Below, in pieces: positions 52,547 to 61,911 of a stretch of DNA of 64,000 nt. A program made the translations under genes and the position numbers. The stretch is from CAZBYL01 sp964496275 (GTDB taxonomy: Bacteria > Synergistota > Synergistia > Synergistales > Synergistaceae), in NCBI GenBank assembly GCA_964496275.1, contig CAZBYL010000001.1:1-64000 (forward strand), written 5' to 3'. A model generated the notes under the pieces. That model had not been told where the DNA came from. It did no database searches and worked only from the letters and a program-made list of their open reading frames with translations. The number at the start of each line of letters is the position of its first letter. Within the stretch, counting starts at the first letter, position 1.

Positions 52547-53530
52547 TCAGCGCTTCCCTAATGCGTCTTCAAGCCTCTCCTCGACTATCCAGCGCGGGCG
52601 TGCCTTTGCCTCGCGGAAAATCCGGCCGACGTACTCGCCGACTATCCCGAGCGATAGAAGCTGTATGCCGCCGAGCATCCAGATGGAGAGCATCAGCGAA
52701 GTCCAGCCCTGCACTGTGTGCCCAGTCAGCTTTCGCACCAGCGACCACATAAGCATTGCGATGCTGACGAGGAATATTGCAAAGCCTGTGAAGGCGATAA
52801 GGCGCAGCGGAGCAATGCTGAAGGAGCAGAGACCATCGAGCGCCAGCCTGCACATACGATGCAGCGAATATTTCGTGCGGCCCTGTGTGCGCATACGCCG
52901 CTCGTAAAATACATCCGAAGTTTTGTAACCGATAAGCGTAACGACGCCGCGAAGGAAAAGGTCTGACTCTCGGTATTGCATCATCGACTCAAGCGAGCGC
53001 CGCCCCATTAGGCGGAAATCCGCGTGTCCCGGCACGACGCCGGTGCCGAGAAAGCGCATCATCGCGTAAAAGACATTGGCCGAATTACGTTTTAAAAAGC
53101 CGTCCGCCTTGCGCGAAGAGCGGACGCCGCGGACTATCTCCGCTCTGCCTTCCGCGTATATACGCGCCATATCCTCTATCGCCGCGGGGTCGTCCTGAAG
53201 GTCTGCGTCAATAGTTACAACAGCGTCAGCGCCGGCTGCGTATGCCTCGCTAAGCCCTGCGAGCAGCGCCGCCTGCTGCCCGAAGTTGCGTGACAGTGAG
53301 ATGCCGCAGAATGCCGTATCCGCCTCATGCAGCGCCGCAACATGCTCCCAGGTGCCGTCCTGCGATCCGTCGTTGACAAAGAGTACACGGCTTTCACTCG
53401 AAGTGACACCGGCCGCCTCCAGCCGCAAAAGCACCCCGCGAAGGACAGAAGCACACTCCCCCAGCGCCTCCGCCTCATTAAAGCACGGCACTACGATATA
53501 CAATCTCATAAAACTATCATGAACGCTCAT
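52547..53530 (-). CDS. GtrB-like polyprenyl-phosphate glycosyltransferase (GT2)
   Basis: 327 residues from ATG 53530, with AGAGGTGG 6 bases before it; the start overlaps the acetyltransferase end by 14 bases. GT2 domain: VVPCFNEAEALGECA, FVNDGSQDGTW, TIDADLQDDPAAIE, and the GRTKYSLHRM block. Two C-terminal membrane helices (about 230-255 and 265-290). Such enzymes load glucose or another sugar onto undecaprenyl phosphate on the cytoplasmic side. No gtrA flippase gene is nearby. Confidence 0.85.
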   Translation of the reverse strand: MSVHDSFMRLYIVVPCFNEAEALGECASVLRGVLLRLEAAGVTSSESRVLFVNDGSQDGTWEHVAALHEADTAFCGISLSRNFGQQAALLAGLSEAYAAGADAVVTIDADLQDDPAAIEDMARIYAEGRAEIVRGVRSSRKADGFLKRNSANVFYAMMRFLGTGVVPGHADFRLMGRRSLESMMQYRESDLFLRGVVTLIGYKTSDVFYERRMRTQGRTKYSLHRMCRLALDGLCSFSIAPLRLIAFTGFAIFLVSIAMLMWSLVRKLTGHTVQGWTSLMLSIWMLGGIQLLSLGIVGEYVGRIFREAKARPRWIVEERLEDALGKR

Positions 53531-54056
53531 TCGGAGCCACCTCTTTTGTTATACTGTAAATCAGATGGGGCATCTTGCAGTCTTTGTATATTTTAACAAA
53601 TTCGCCTTCCTGCCTCATACCTATACGTTCTGCAACCTTTAATGAAGAGGTGTTGTTTGGACGTATCTCCGCTATAACCTTATCAGTTTTCAAAGTGTCA
53701 AATGCGTATTTAATACAAGCGGCTGCACCCTCGGACGCATACCCCCGCCCCCAATATTCCTTAGCTAAAATATAGGCAATACCAATGTGCCTTTCCCCTT
53801 CTATAGTTTCTATCAGAGGCCCAATCACACCTATAAAAGCACCGGTATTTTTATCAATCGCAGCAAAAAAACTGAATCCGTCTTCTTCATAGCGGGATAG
53901 ATTTTTTTTAATCCAATCTAAGACTTCTTCGTCAGTGAAAGCATGCTCCCAAGCATACATAATTTCAACATTCTGCAATATCTTACAAAGTTCAATATAA
54001 TCATCATAAGTAATTTTTCTGAATAAAAGTCTTTCACTCGACAATACGATATTCAT
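53517..54056 (-). CDS. GNAT acetyltransferase, RimJ/RimL type
   Basis: 179 residues. Acetyl-CoA binding segment ILAKEYWGRGYASEGAAACI near 95-115 and the NNTSSLKVAERIGMRQEGEF block near 135-155 typical of ribosomal-protein-type N-acetyltransferases; many members instead act on small molecules or antibiotics. Substrate unknown. GGGAG about 12 bases before the ATG. Translationally coupled to the GtrB-like gene, which may be incidental. Confidence 0.85.
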   Translation of the reverse strand: MNIVLSSERLLFRKITYDDYIELCKILQNVEIMYAWEHAFTDEEVLDWIKKNLSRYEEDGFSFFAAIDKNTGAFIGVIGPLIETIEGERHIGIAYILAKEYWGRGYASEGAAACIKYAFDTLKTDKVIAEIRPNNTSSLKVAERIGMRQEGEFVKIYKDCKMPHLIYSITKEVAPNERS

Positions 54057-54214
54057 AGTCTCTGAATCTCCCGACCGTTATCTCCATATTTTATGACGTC
54101 AGCTGCATAAAAAAATCTTTGTAAGCATCGCAAGAGAGCACATATACGAATTGCAAATGCTTTTCTCTTACTATAAACTAACCTCACGTAAAATGAAAGC
54201 AGTATGCTCCGGCA

Positions 54215-54220
54215 TATAAT
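54215..54220 (+). promoter_or_regulatory. Candidate -10 box for the metallo-beta-lactamase-fold gene
   Basis: TATAAT set inside CCGGCATATAATACCGG, so a small dyad surrounds it; weak -35. About 44 bases before the ATG. Confidence 0.4.
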
Positions 54221-54263
54221 ACCGGCAATGGTGCCATACTTATATAACGGAAGGGGAATCTAT

Positions 54264-55142
54264 ATGTACGAACTTATACAAGTCTCAGAAAAAAGCTACT
54301 ATATTCAAAGCCCGGCAAAGATAGGACTTTACAGATTGAATGACACGGACGTCTGCCTGATCGACAGCGGAAGCGATAAAGAAGCAGGACGCAAGGTACG
54401 GCAGGTTTTAGACGCAAACGGGTGGCATCTGACAACAATATACAATACTCATTCCAATGCCGACCATATCGGCGGAAATAAATATCTGCAGACACAAACT
54501 AAATGTAGAATATTCGCTCCCGGAATCGACTGTGATTTTACAAGACACCCTCTTTTAGAGCCATCTTTCCTTTATGGGGGCTATCCCGTCAAAGATCTTC
54601 GCCACAAGTTTTTAATGGCACAGGAGAGTGACGCGGAATATTTAACTAAAGAAGCTTTGCCCGATGGGTTTGAAATAATAAGTTTGCCGGGACATTTCTT
54701 TGACATGGTAGGATATAGAACACCCGATGACACAGTCTACCTGGCAGATTGCCTATCGAGCATAGAGACCTTGGATAAATACCGTATTTCTTTCGTATAT
54801 GATGTGGAATCGTACTTAAATACACTTGAAACCGTAAAGTCATTAAAAGCAAAAACATTTGTACCTGCCCATGCAGAAGCTTCGGATAAGATTGATGTCC
54901 TGGCACAATATAATATTGATAAAGTTCTCGAAACAGCCGAATTGATAATATCTCTTTGCTGTGAACCACTATGTTTTGAAGCGATTTTACAAAAAATCTT
55001 CACAGTCTATAATTTGACAATGAACTTTGAGCAGTACGTTCTGGTAGGCAGTACCGTCAGGTCATACCTGTCATGGCTAAAAGACACAGGGAAAATAAGC
55101 GCAAAATTCGAGGCAAATCTACTCATCTGGGAGAGATTATAG
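54264..55142 (+). CDS. Metallo-beta-lactamase-fold hydrolase
   Basis: 292 residues from ATG 54264, after GGAAGGGG. Metal-site motif reads THSNADHIGG (residues 67-76): the first His, the Asp and the last His of HxHxDH are kept, the middle His is Asn. Later metal ligands look present (LPGHFFDMVGY near 145, LADCLS near 164, VPAHAE near 212). A C-terminal helical part of about 80 residues resembles the winged-helix tails of some members. Substrate unknown. Confidence 0.8.
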   Translation: MYELIQVSEKSYYIQSPAKIGLYRLNDTDVCLIDSGSDKEAGRKVRQVLDANGWHLTTIYNTHSNADHIGGNKYLQTQTKCRIFAPGIDCDFTRHPLLEPSFLYGGYPVKDLRHKFLMAQESDAEYLTKEALPDGFEIISLPGHFFDMVGYRTPDDTVYLADCLSSIETLDKYRISFVYDVESYLNTLETVKSLKAKTFVPAHAEASDKIDVLAQYNIDKVLETAELIISLCCEPLCFEAILQKIFTVYNLTMNFEQYVLVGSTVRSYLSWLKDTGKISAKFEANLLIWERL

Positions 55143-55151
55143 TTGTTACGT

Positions 55152-55197
55152 CAGAACCGGTGGCACAGACAATATTTTCTCTGCTCCACCGGTTCTG
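55152..55197 (+). terminator. Hairpin after the metallo-beta-lactamase-fold gene
   Basis: Twelve-bp perfect inverted repeat CAGAACCGGTGG/CCACCGGTTCTG with a further CAGA/TCTG inside; starts 10 bases after the stop. No T run, so terminator function is uncertain. Confidence 0.55.
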
Positions 55198-55401
55198 CAA
55201 TGCTGCAATCGTATCCCGCTGCTCCGTTATTTTAAATTTTTAGTAATGTAATATATTTTCGCTGAACATCGGTTCATCTGCACGTTAATTGTGTTGCTCG
55301 AAATTAGAATATCTGTCCGGGCAGTTTTTTGCTTCACTTTTGGGGGAAACAGAGAATCATATTCTTTAGTTTCTTTTTCGTCAATAAAATATCCTTCAAG
55401 G

Positions 55402-55794
55402 TTATCCCTTTATGAAAGATCCAATCTCTATCAAATTACCCTCAGGGTCCGCAATATAGCAGGTTCTTTGACCTCACGGTTCAGTTGTCGGAATCATCAC
55501 AGGTTTGCCCCCTGCAGATGTGATTTCCTTGAAGGCTTTATCCACTTCCGAATAATTAGAAACTCCAAGCGCTATCTCATAATGGCCGTTTACTCCTGTA
55601 ACGTAGGAAAATTTCCTTCCTGTCATTTTTTCAAAATCAGATTTTCTGTAAAGCAAAAACAGTGTTCCGTCTTTCTCCAGATACACATTGGAGGTGTCCT
55701 CTTCCTCTTTAATTTCAAAGCCGAGCACGTCCCTATAAAAGCGAACCATCACAGCCATATCGTCTACCATAATTCCAAATCCCTCTAACTTCAT
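55402..55794 (-). pseudogene. VOC-family (glyoxalase/bleomycin-resistance) protein broken by UGA
   Basis: From ATG 55794 (GGAGGGG 5 bases before) the frame reads MKLEGFGIMVDDMAVMVRFY and a complete VOC domain to PTTEP, then meets TGA at 55474-55476. The same frame continues GQRTCYIADPEGNLIEIG to TAA at 55402. Family members have PTTEPWG here, so a TGG codon seems to have become TGA. The truncated 106-residue product lacks the last strand with the metal-ligand Glu of NLIEI. No SECIS-like role is likely, since the expected residue is Trp. Sequencing error is the alternative. Confidence 0.8.
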
Positions 55795-55973
55795 CTTTAC
55801 CCCTCCAACATGTGTATTATTTTTTAAATTTATTCCGGGATAAAATTGCATGAGTTACAAATTCATTGTTATGAAACAATATACATGTCATACAATACAG
55901 ACGGATTTTTCATCTGCTCTCTCAAAAACATACACATAGCTTGAAATTAATATTACGGCTTTTTTGAAAATAG

Positions 55974-56009
55974 GACAGCAAGTCAATTATTGCAATTGTT
56001 CTTGCTGTC
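55974..56009 (-). terminator. Terminator of the formate dehydrogenase gene
   Basis: GACAGCAAG/CTTGCTGTC with an inner CAATT/AATTG; on the minus strand followed by CCTATTTTC. Confidence 0.75.
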
Positions 56010-56020
56010 TCAAGTTATCC

Positions 56021-58714
56021 TTATTTACCTTTTCTGAGTCTTACACTGTTGACCTTAAACGCAGGTGTTTCCGATGTCGGGTCAAGAGCAGATGCCGTTA
56101 TCTGGTTTGCGGCAGATTCAGAGAAATGAAAGGGAATGAAAACCATCCCAGCAGGTACTCGCTCGGACAGCCTGGCTCTTCCGCTGACTTCGCCCCTCCG
56201 CGATTCTGCCGTCATAAAGTCCTCATTGTTTATCGATAATGCAGCGGCATCTTTCGGATTTATCTCGATATAGAGCTCCTTCTCTTTTCCGGAAAGAGCG
56301 CTCCTTCTCGTCATAGAGCCGGAATGATAGTGATACAGAGTTCGCCCTGTGGAAGCCATAAACGGGTAATCAGTATCCGGTGTCTCGTGCGGACTGTCCC
56401 ATTCACACGGCAGAAACAGCATCTTTCCGCTTGGGCGCGCACATTTTTCAGAGTGAAGAATAGGTGTGCCGGGATGATTTTCGTTCGGGCACGGCCACTG
56501 TAAAAATCCTTTGTCAAGCCTATCGTATGTCACCCCTGCATACGATGAGACAAACCTTCTTATCTCCTCAAATATTTCCTGCGGAGAGGTGTAACGCCAG
56601 TTATATCCCATACGACGGGCAAGTTCGCCAAAGGTTCGCCAGTCATCCCGCGCTTCTCCTGGTGCATTACAGGCTTTTCTCAGACGCTGCACGGCACGTA
56701 TAGTATTGGTACAGGTTCCGTCCTTCTCCGGCCAGCATGCAGCAGGCAAAACAACGTCCGCAAGAGCGGCTGTCTCCGTGAGAAAAATATCCTGAACAAC
56801 CATGAAATCCAACGAATTTAACGCAGCTTCGGTATGTTTTGTATCGGCATCCGTTACGGCGGGGTTCTCGCCCATTATGAAAAGTGCTTTCAAAGTGCCC
56901 GCACCGGCAGCAGCCATCATCGGAGCCACAGAAAGTCCGCGCTCTTTGGGCAGTTCGCAACCCCATACTTCACGTACCTTCGCCGCGCCCTCGGGTGAAT
57001 CGGCTTTCAGATACCCAGGCAGCGTCAAAGGCAGACACCCCATGTCACATGCACCCTGCACGTTCCCCTGCCCTCTCAGAGGATTCACACCGGTACCGGG
57101 CCTTCCGAGATTACCGCAGAGCATAGCCAAGTCACATAGGCATCGGACATTGTTCGTTCCGCTCGTGTGCTGCGTTATGCCCATTGTGTAGAACACAGCC
57201 GCATTAGGTGCACCGCCGTATGTTCTTGCGGCAAGGCGAATTGTTTCAGCCGGTACTCCCGTTATCCCTTCCGCAGCTTCGGGCGGGTACTTGCGCACTA
57301 CTTCGTACAGCTCTTTAAAGCCTTCCGTGCGCTCTGTTATAAATTTCTCGTCGTACAGTTTTTCTTCTATTATTACATTCATCATAGAGTTCAGCAAAGC
57401 GGTGTCGGTACCGCACCTCTGCTGCACAAAAACAGAGGCCGCCGCCGCAAGCTCTATACGCCTCGGGTCGCATACTATAAGCGAAGCGCCCTGTCTCACA
57501 CGTTCCTTGATCATCGAGGCTATTACAGGGTGCGTCTCAGTGGTATTAGACCCGATAACCATAATTGCATCAGCCGATTTTATAGACTCATAGTCATTTG
57601 TCATTGCTCCGCTTCCGAAGGCCTCACCGAGGCCCGCAACAGTTGCGGAGTGTCAAAGGTGCGCGCAGTGGTCAACGTTGTTTGTACGCATGACCTCTCT
57701 GGCAAAACGCTGCATAAGGTAGTTATCTTCATTGGTACAGCGCGCCGAAGCAAAAAAGCCTGTTTGCCCCATGTTGCGGGACAATCCGGCCGCAACAACG
57801 TCAAGAGCCTCATCCCAAGATGCCTCTCTGAATACACCGTTCTCCTTAATAAGAGGGGTCTTCAAACGTTCTTCGGAATTTACGAACTCCCAGCCAAATC
57901 TGCCTTTGACGCAGCTTCTTCCGCCGTTTACCGATGCCATGTCGCTGTGGTCGGACGTCACGTTTACGAGCTTTCCGTCCGAGGCGCTCACCTCAGCTAC
58001 CAGAGAGCAGCCCACCCCGCAATAGGGACAAACGGTTTTTACGCGTTTTCTCGTCCAAGCCGCTCCCGCATTCAAATTCGAACGCTCACATAAAGCTCCG
58101 GTAGGACAAACCGCCACACATTGACCGCAAGATTTACAATCTGAAGACTCCATGCCAAAATCGGCCGGGCTCTGTATTGCAGTGAATATTCCCCTGTTCT
58201 CAAAATCTATCGCACGGTACTGCGCATGACTGTCGCAAACTCGAACACAGCGACCGCAAAGCACACACTTATCAGGTTCGCGTATAAAGAAATGATTCGA
58301 TTCATCCGCGGGATGCGGTGTCGGCACCTCGTCACCGCGCCACGCAAACGAATCACGTTTAATACCGAAATGGTCTGCCAGCTTCTGCAAATCGCAACGG
58401 CCATTTGCGCTGCAATACAAGCACACAAACGGATGGCGCACCAGCATCAGTTCTAAAACGGAACGCCTTATTTCACGCAGTTCCGGGCTTTCGGTTGTAA
58501 TCTCCATTCCCTCTGCCAACGGCATAACACAAGAAGCCACGGGTTTCGGATATCCTTTAACTTCAACAATACATAGACGGCAACCGCCATACGACTCAAG
58601 AGCCGGATGGTCGCACAGCGAAGGAATCCAAATCCCAGCTTCACGCGCCGCCTGTAAAATGGTCATCCCCTCAGTGTAGGAGATCTTCTTCCCATTGATA
58701 AACGCATTCCCCAC
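56021..58714 (-). CDS. fdhA: Formate dehydrogenase alpha subunit, selenocysteine-containing
   Basis: 897 residues if TGA 57653-57655 is read as selenocysteine 354 (context DHCAHL-U-HSATVAGL; Cys homologues have HCARLCHS). GTG start 58714 with GGAGGAG. N-terminal [2Fe-2S] domain (C34, C45, C48, C62), His-Cys3 cluster (H94, C98, C101, C107), two [4Fe-4S] sites (C150-C160, C193-C203), the CPYCGVGC cluster at 229-236, then the Mo/W-bis-MGD catalytic domain and the molybdopterin-binding C-terminal domain. It oxidises formate, or reduces CO2, and passes electrons to NAD(P) or ferredoxin partners that are not next to it. Probably cytoplasmic; no Tat signal. Confidence 0.9.
57621..57652 (-). promoter_or_regulatory. 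SECIS-like hairpins after the fdhA UGA
   Basis: Directly after the UGA: CCGCAA-CUG-UUGCGG (57648-57634), then GCCUC-GGU-GAGGC (57633-57621). Bacterial SECIS elements lie just behind the UGA and expose G and U in a small loop for SelB; the second hairpin with its GGU loop, 25 bases on, is the better candidate. Confidence 0.6.
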
Positions 58715-58750
58715 AATGCATCATCTCCTCCGGTCGTTCTTCATAATCAC

Positions 58751-58779
58751 ATTATAATAAGCAGCCAATGTTTACTCAA
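58751..58779 (-). promoter_or_regulatory. Promoter of fdhA
   Basis: On the minus strand TTGAGT, 17 bases, TATAAT, about 30 bases before the GTG start. Confidence 0.75.
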
Positions 58780-58989
58780 ATATATTCTTGTGAAATACAA
58801 CAATATATTTTTCAGCCACCCCAATAAGGGCACAAAACTTCTTGCTTCTGCCAACGATAGTAAAGATTCATAACCTATTATCCGACAAGTGTCAAGAGCG
58901 GTGCATGTTTTGCTGCTGTATATTTGTAGGTTTGACAAACCTACAATATTTTAACATGGACATTTTTCTCCGCTTGACAAAATTAACAC

Positions 58990-59169
58990 TTTAGGTGTAT
59001 ATCATTCACGTTCAAGGATATAGATAACCTAAACAAGGATTTTAGAAAAGCCCCGTCTTCCGATTATTCAAAGGAACTTGCCGCCCTTACTTCCGCGGCT
59101 TTTGCTGTCTATATGGTGCGTTCAAAAGTGATGCAGATGATAGGCGGCCTCGGCACGTTTATCAAATAA
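58990..59169 (+). pseudogene. Coding fragment without start, unrecognised
   Basis: An open frame with coding-like composition ending at TAA 59167-59169 (reads FKDIDNLNKDFRKAPSSDYS, then KELAALTSAAFAVYMVRSKV, then MQMIGGLGTFIK). No start codon or ribosome site; a stop precedes it. Lies just before, and in another frame than, the restriction-modification remnant. Family not recognised. Confidence 0.4.
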
Positions 59170-59549
59170 CAAAAAAACAAAGCCTTGTCATCTCCAAGTG
59201 CGGGGCGCCGTTCAAATCAGCAGCCGCCGACATAAATGGCGGTCAGAAAATACTTGCCAACGGAAATTTCTACATTTTGGACGTCGATACAGAGCGCGTT
59301 TCCCCGTATTACATCAAAACGTTCCTCGACAGAGGGACTGGTATGAAACTGCTTAACAGCATCGCGCGCGGCGGACGTTTTCAGATAATATCCCCCAACG
59401 CGCTGAGAAGAATGCCGATCCCGCTTGTCGAAGCGGAAAAGCGCAAAGATACGGCTTGGAAATATCAGGCAGTGCTCAGAAAGCTTCAGGAGCTGAAAAA
59501 AGAGGAAGCCTCAGAACCGGCCAATCTCAAAAATATTTTTGTCGAATAA
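59163..59549 (+). pseudogene. 3' remnant of a type I restriction-modification methylase/specificity gene
   Basis: Open to TAA 59547-59549 with no proper start. It reads SLVISKCGAPFKSAAADING, then GQKILANGNFYILDVDTERV and FQIISPNALRRMPIPLVEAE. This is the pattern of a target-recognition domain (gain access, residue strand, then an ending of the type 'L..IPLP..E') followed by a helical tail of Glu and Lys, as at the C-terminus of type I DNA methylase-specificity fusions. The catalytic part is missing. Confidence 0.5.
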
Positions 59550-59616
59550 CACAAGCACACGTCGCCGCAAATAATCATATTTTTTCAACTACAACCAATA
59601 TACAGGAGGAACTTCA

Positions 59617-59802
59617 ATGAATCTGTTACAGGTAAAGAAGTACACATTGGTAATGACACTGTGTCGGTCACAGACGAAATAGAGGAGCAGGAAAAAGAGA
59701 CGAAAGAAATGAACGACACGATGATGCTTTTTGGAGTTGACCCTTCGACCGGAAATATCGGATACACTTACGCGCTTATTAAAAAGAACGGAGGCTGCTG
59801 AT
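59617..59802 (+). pseudogene. Small acidic protein gene with an early frameshift
   Basis: AGGAGG stands 6 bases before ATG 59617, but after two codons the coding-like frame is +1 shifted. That frame reads VTGKEVHIGNDTVSVTDEIE, then MNDTMMLFGVDPSTGNIGYT, and ends KKNGGC at TGA 59800-59802. Loss of one A in ATGAAA would explain it. The ATG frame itself stops after 21 codons. Unknown family; the next gene starts right after. Confidence 0.4.
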
Positions 59803-59803
59803 T

Positions 59804-60511
59804 TTGCAGAACGATGACCTTATAATGACAGGCTGTGACAGAGACCGCGTTAAATCAGAATTCAGGGAACTACTGATGGGAATGGGCTTTTGCTGCGACA
59901 AAGCGTCCACTTACGCCGACTTCTTCGCCATGTACATACACAGCATGGACAAGACTGACGATGGAGTTGTGGTCACACTGTGGGAAGACGCGTCCAAATC
60001 ATTCTCTCTCAATAAGGACATGACCGAGTACGATCTGGAGGATGAACTGTCCTTTCAGGCCATGGTCATTCAGGACAGCAGACTGCCTGAAACTGCGGAT
60101 GAGATAAGGGCGATGCTCGACTCAAACCCGAAAATGAAAAATCTGGCCGACCACAGGGATGAAATATTTGCGAAATTTGATGAATACTACGAACTCGGGC
60201 GAAAAATCGGAGCGTTTGTCTGCCTCTCAGACTATGACACCGTTGAACAAAAAGGTGAACATACGGTTTATTCCTGCATCGGAGAATGCAGCATATCGGA
60301 CGACGATATGTTGGGCAATATCGACCGCTTTAATGAACTGGAAGCTGAGCTGACGTCCGTAATGCAGGTTGCAGATGGAAATTTTAACTGCAGGCGGGAT
60401 GCTTCTGAGGCCAAAAATGATATTGAGATGATGAAAATGCAGATCACAGGCGAGCTTGAAGGCTGGGATTCCTGGAATGAACAGATGAGAGAACTGGAAC
60501 AAAGTGAATGA
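59804..60511 (+). CDS. Orphan acidic cytoplasmic protein
   Basis: 235 residues from TTG 59804, 7 bases after GGAGG; ATG 59825 is the alternative. No signal peptide or membrane segment. Strongly acidic, with a Cys-containing patch (GMGFCCDKAS near 30), a stretch reading KIGAFVCLSDYDTVEQKGEH near 140 and a helical, Glu-rich C-terminus. I do not recognise a family. It is the only intact gene in an eroded stretch and sits behind restriction-modification and frameshifted fragments, so it may belong to a mobile or defence-related island (inference). Confidence 0.55.
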   Translation: MQNDDLIMTGCDRDRVKSEFRELLMGMGFCCDKASTYADFFAMYIHSMDKTDDGVVVTLWEDASKSFSLNKDMTEYDLEDELSFQAMVIQDSRLPETADEIRAMLDSNPKMKNLADHRDEIFAKFDEYYELGRKIGAFVCLSDYDTVEQKGEHTVYSCIGECSISDDDMLGNIDRFNELEAELTSVMQVADGNFNCRRDASEAKNDIEMMKMQITGELEGWDSWNEQMRELEQSE

Positions 60512-60947
60512 CTTTACAAAGAATAGAAAGGTACTGACATGATCATAACCTATAACGGACATATGCTTGGGCTTACCGCCGTGACGCTGGGCTCGTTTGC
60601 ATGATTACACTGGGCTCATGCGGATGATTTTAGGTGCGCTTGTCGATGCGGAATATTCAGTTAATTTTAAATAATATGTTAGAAGTATTGTTGAGCAATG
60701 GCGGAAAGGGGCAAATGATGGCAAACTGCGGCAATATTTTACTCTCTTGCATATATGCTAACTATATGTTATCCTTATACATACAACACGTTATCTAATA
60801 GGAGAATCGCATAACATACGGCTACTCGGAAAACAGCACAGCAAGAGCTCTCAAAAGCAACAACATTTTCAAGAAGCACATTATGGAGAAATTTAAAAAA
60901 TCTAAAGCAGAAAGTGAGATAAAGAGGTAGGAGAGAAACAGGCATAA
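60512..60947 (+). other. Gene-poor stretch with two short coding scraps
   Basis: A 21-codon frame starts at ATG 60539 after AAAGG and stops at 60604. A second scrap (about 60814-60930) reads TYGYSENSTARALKSNNIFK and follows AGGAG, but the would-be start codon is ATA. Both look like remains of small genes. Nothing else is seen. Confidence 0.35.
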
Positions 60948-61232
60948 CGAAAAGGCCATTTATTCGGTGACAGCAAGAGAAAAATAGAATTTAGCTGTTC
61001 CGCCTGAGAGGAACACTCCGTCCGTGCCGTCGATCACGGAACGGAGTGGCTGCAATCCGAAACCACCGACAGCAGATACGGAAGCTATGCTAAACACAGT
61101 GACAGCAACATTTTCCAAGATATTACCGAAGCTGAAAAAACCGATAAAACCGATAAAACCAACAAAATACAACATAGAAAAAATTGCTCTTTTGATACAA
61201 AAATGCCGCACCTCAAACGGGCGGAATGGTGA
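60948..61232 (+). pseudogene. Unrecognised coding fragment interrupted by UGA
   Basis: One frame carries protein-like sequence on both sides of TGA 61005-61007: KGHLFGDSKRKIEFSCSA before, and EEHSVRAVDHGTEWLQSETT then DSRYGSYAKHSDSNIFQDIT after, ending at TGA 61230-61232. It contains three tandem K-T-D/N units (EKTDKTDKTNK). No start codon with a ribosome site. Family unknown. Confidence 0.35.
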
Positions 61233-61295
61233 CGGGATTACTTTCGAAAAATCACAGTTAAAAGCAAAACTTACCGTATGTCAAACGACGCCTTT

Positions 61296-61322
61296 AAAGC
61301 CTTCCCACAGGGGAAGGCTTTT
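61296..61322. terminator. Terminator-type hairpin in the eroded region
   Basis: AAAGCCTTCCC/GGGAAGGCTTT, 11 pairs, ACAG loop, short T run. It can act on + transcripts. Confidence 0.65.
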
Positions 61323-61734
61323 AGAACCAATGCCGGAAGCGCTCGTCAATAGTTTGTCGGTAGTACGTCGGCAGAATGCCGATTCCCCGTCGGTAGTTTG
61401 TCAATCGTTTGTCCACGCCATTAGATTAGTTCATGTACTCGTCTGTGTCGTAACGGTGTACTCGTCGCCAGCGTTGTGATGTGCCCGGCACCCGCGTGAT
61501 GCTGTTAGCGCAAAAAACGGAATCATGTTGCATTGGGTGCGTAATATTCAGCAATAATGAAACATACCCTTCATCGATGGAAGTCGTTGTCGAAGGCTAT
61601 GAAATCGGTATGTTGGGAGGTAGAAATGAGAACGTTGGCATAGGCGCTGATGACAGGGCTGGAATCGCTTTATTATAGTTATTCAGAAATAGCAGTCATA
61701 ATATCTGATAGTTAACGGCGAAGAATTTGGCTGA
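61323..61734 (+). other. Eroded stretch with short repeats and a doubtful small frame
   Basis: GTCGGTAGT occurs twice and related GTCGGCAG and GTCAATAG units lie between (61347-61408). A 65-codon frame (61481-61678) ends EVVVEGYEIGMLGGRNENVG then GADDRAGIALL. The last part slightly resembles metal-site regions of M20-type peptidases, but there is no ribosome site. Confidence 0.3.
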
Positions 61735-61911
61735 CTCGGTTCTCAATATCTGATTTCCAATAATAAGGCTGTTCTAAACGAAATAAATGAATCCAAATAT
61801 GTAATGGAATTGGATAAATGTGGTAATAATGAATATAAAACTTACAACTTACCAGTAACCGCGGATTTTACATCTTATATCGAAAACAATACTACGTTCA
61901 GAATTGTGTAA
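61735..61911 (+). pseudogene. C-terminal gene scrap before a strong terminator
   Basis: 58 open codons with coding-like content (SQYLISNNKAVLNEINESKY, then NLPVTADFTSYIENNTTF) ending at TAA 61909-61911, immediately followed by a textbook terminator. This looks like the true 3' end of a lost gene. Family unknown. Confidence 0.4.

Noticed and set aside
57167..58093. 308-codon plus-strand frame over fdhA
   Set aside because: Lies opposite the fdhA catalytic domain, whose cofactor motifs are all readable; typical antisense shadow.
59597..59610. CRISPR or other tandem repeat array in the accessory region
   Set aside because: Only two or three loose GTCGGTAGT-like units exist (61347-61408), without regular spacing or matching repeats.
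61005..61734. General UGA-to-Trp recoding, suggested by UGA codons at 55474, 61005 and 61732 inside coding-like frames
   Set aside because: Intact genes throughout the window end in UGA at normal positions and use UGG for Trp, so these are decay of individual genes.
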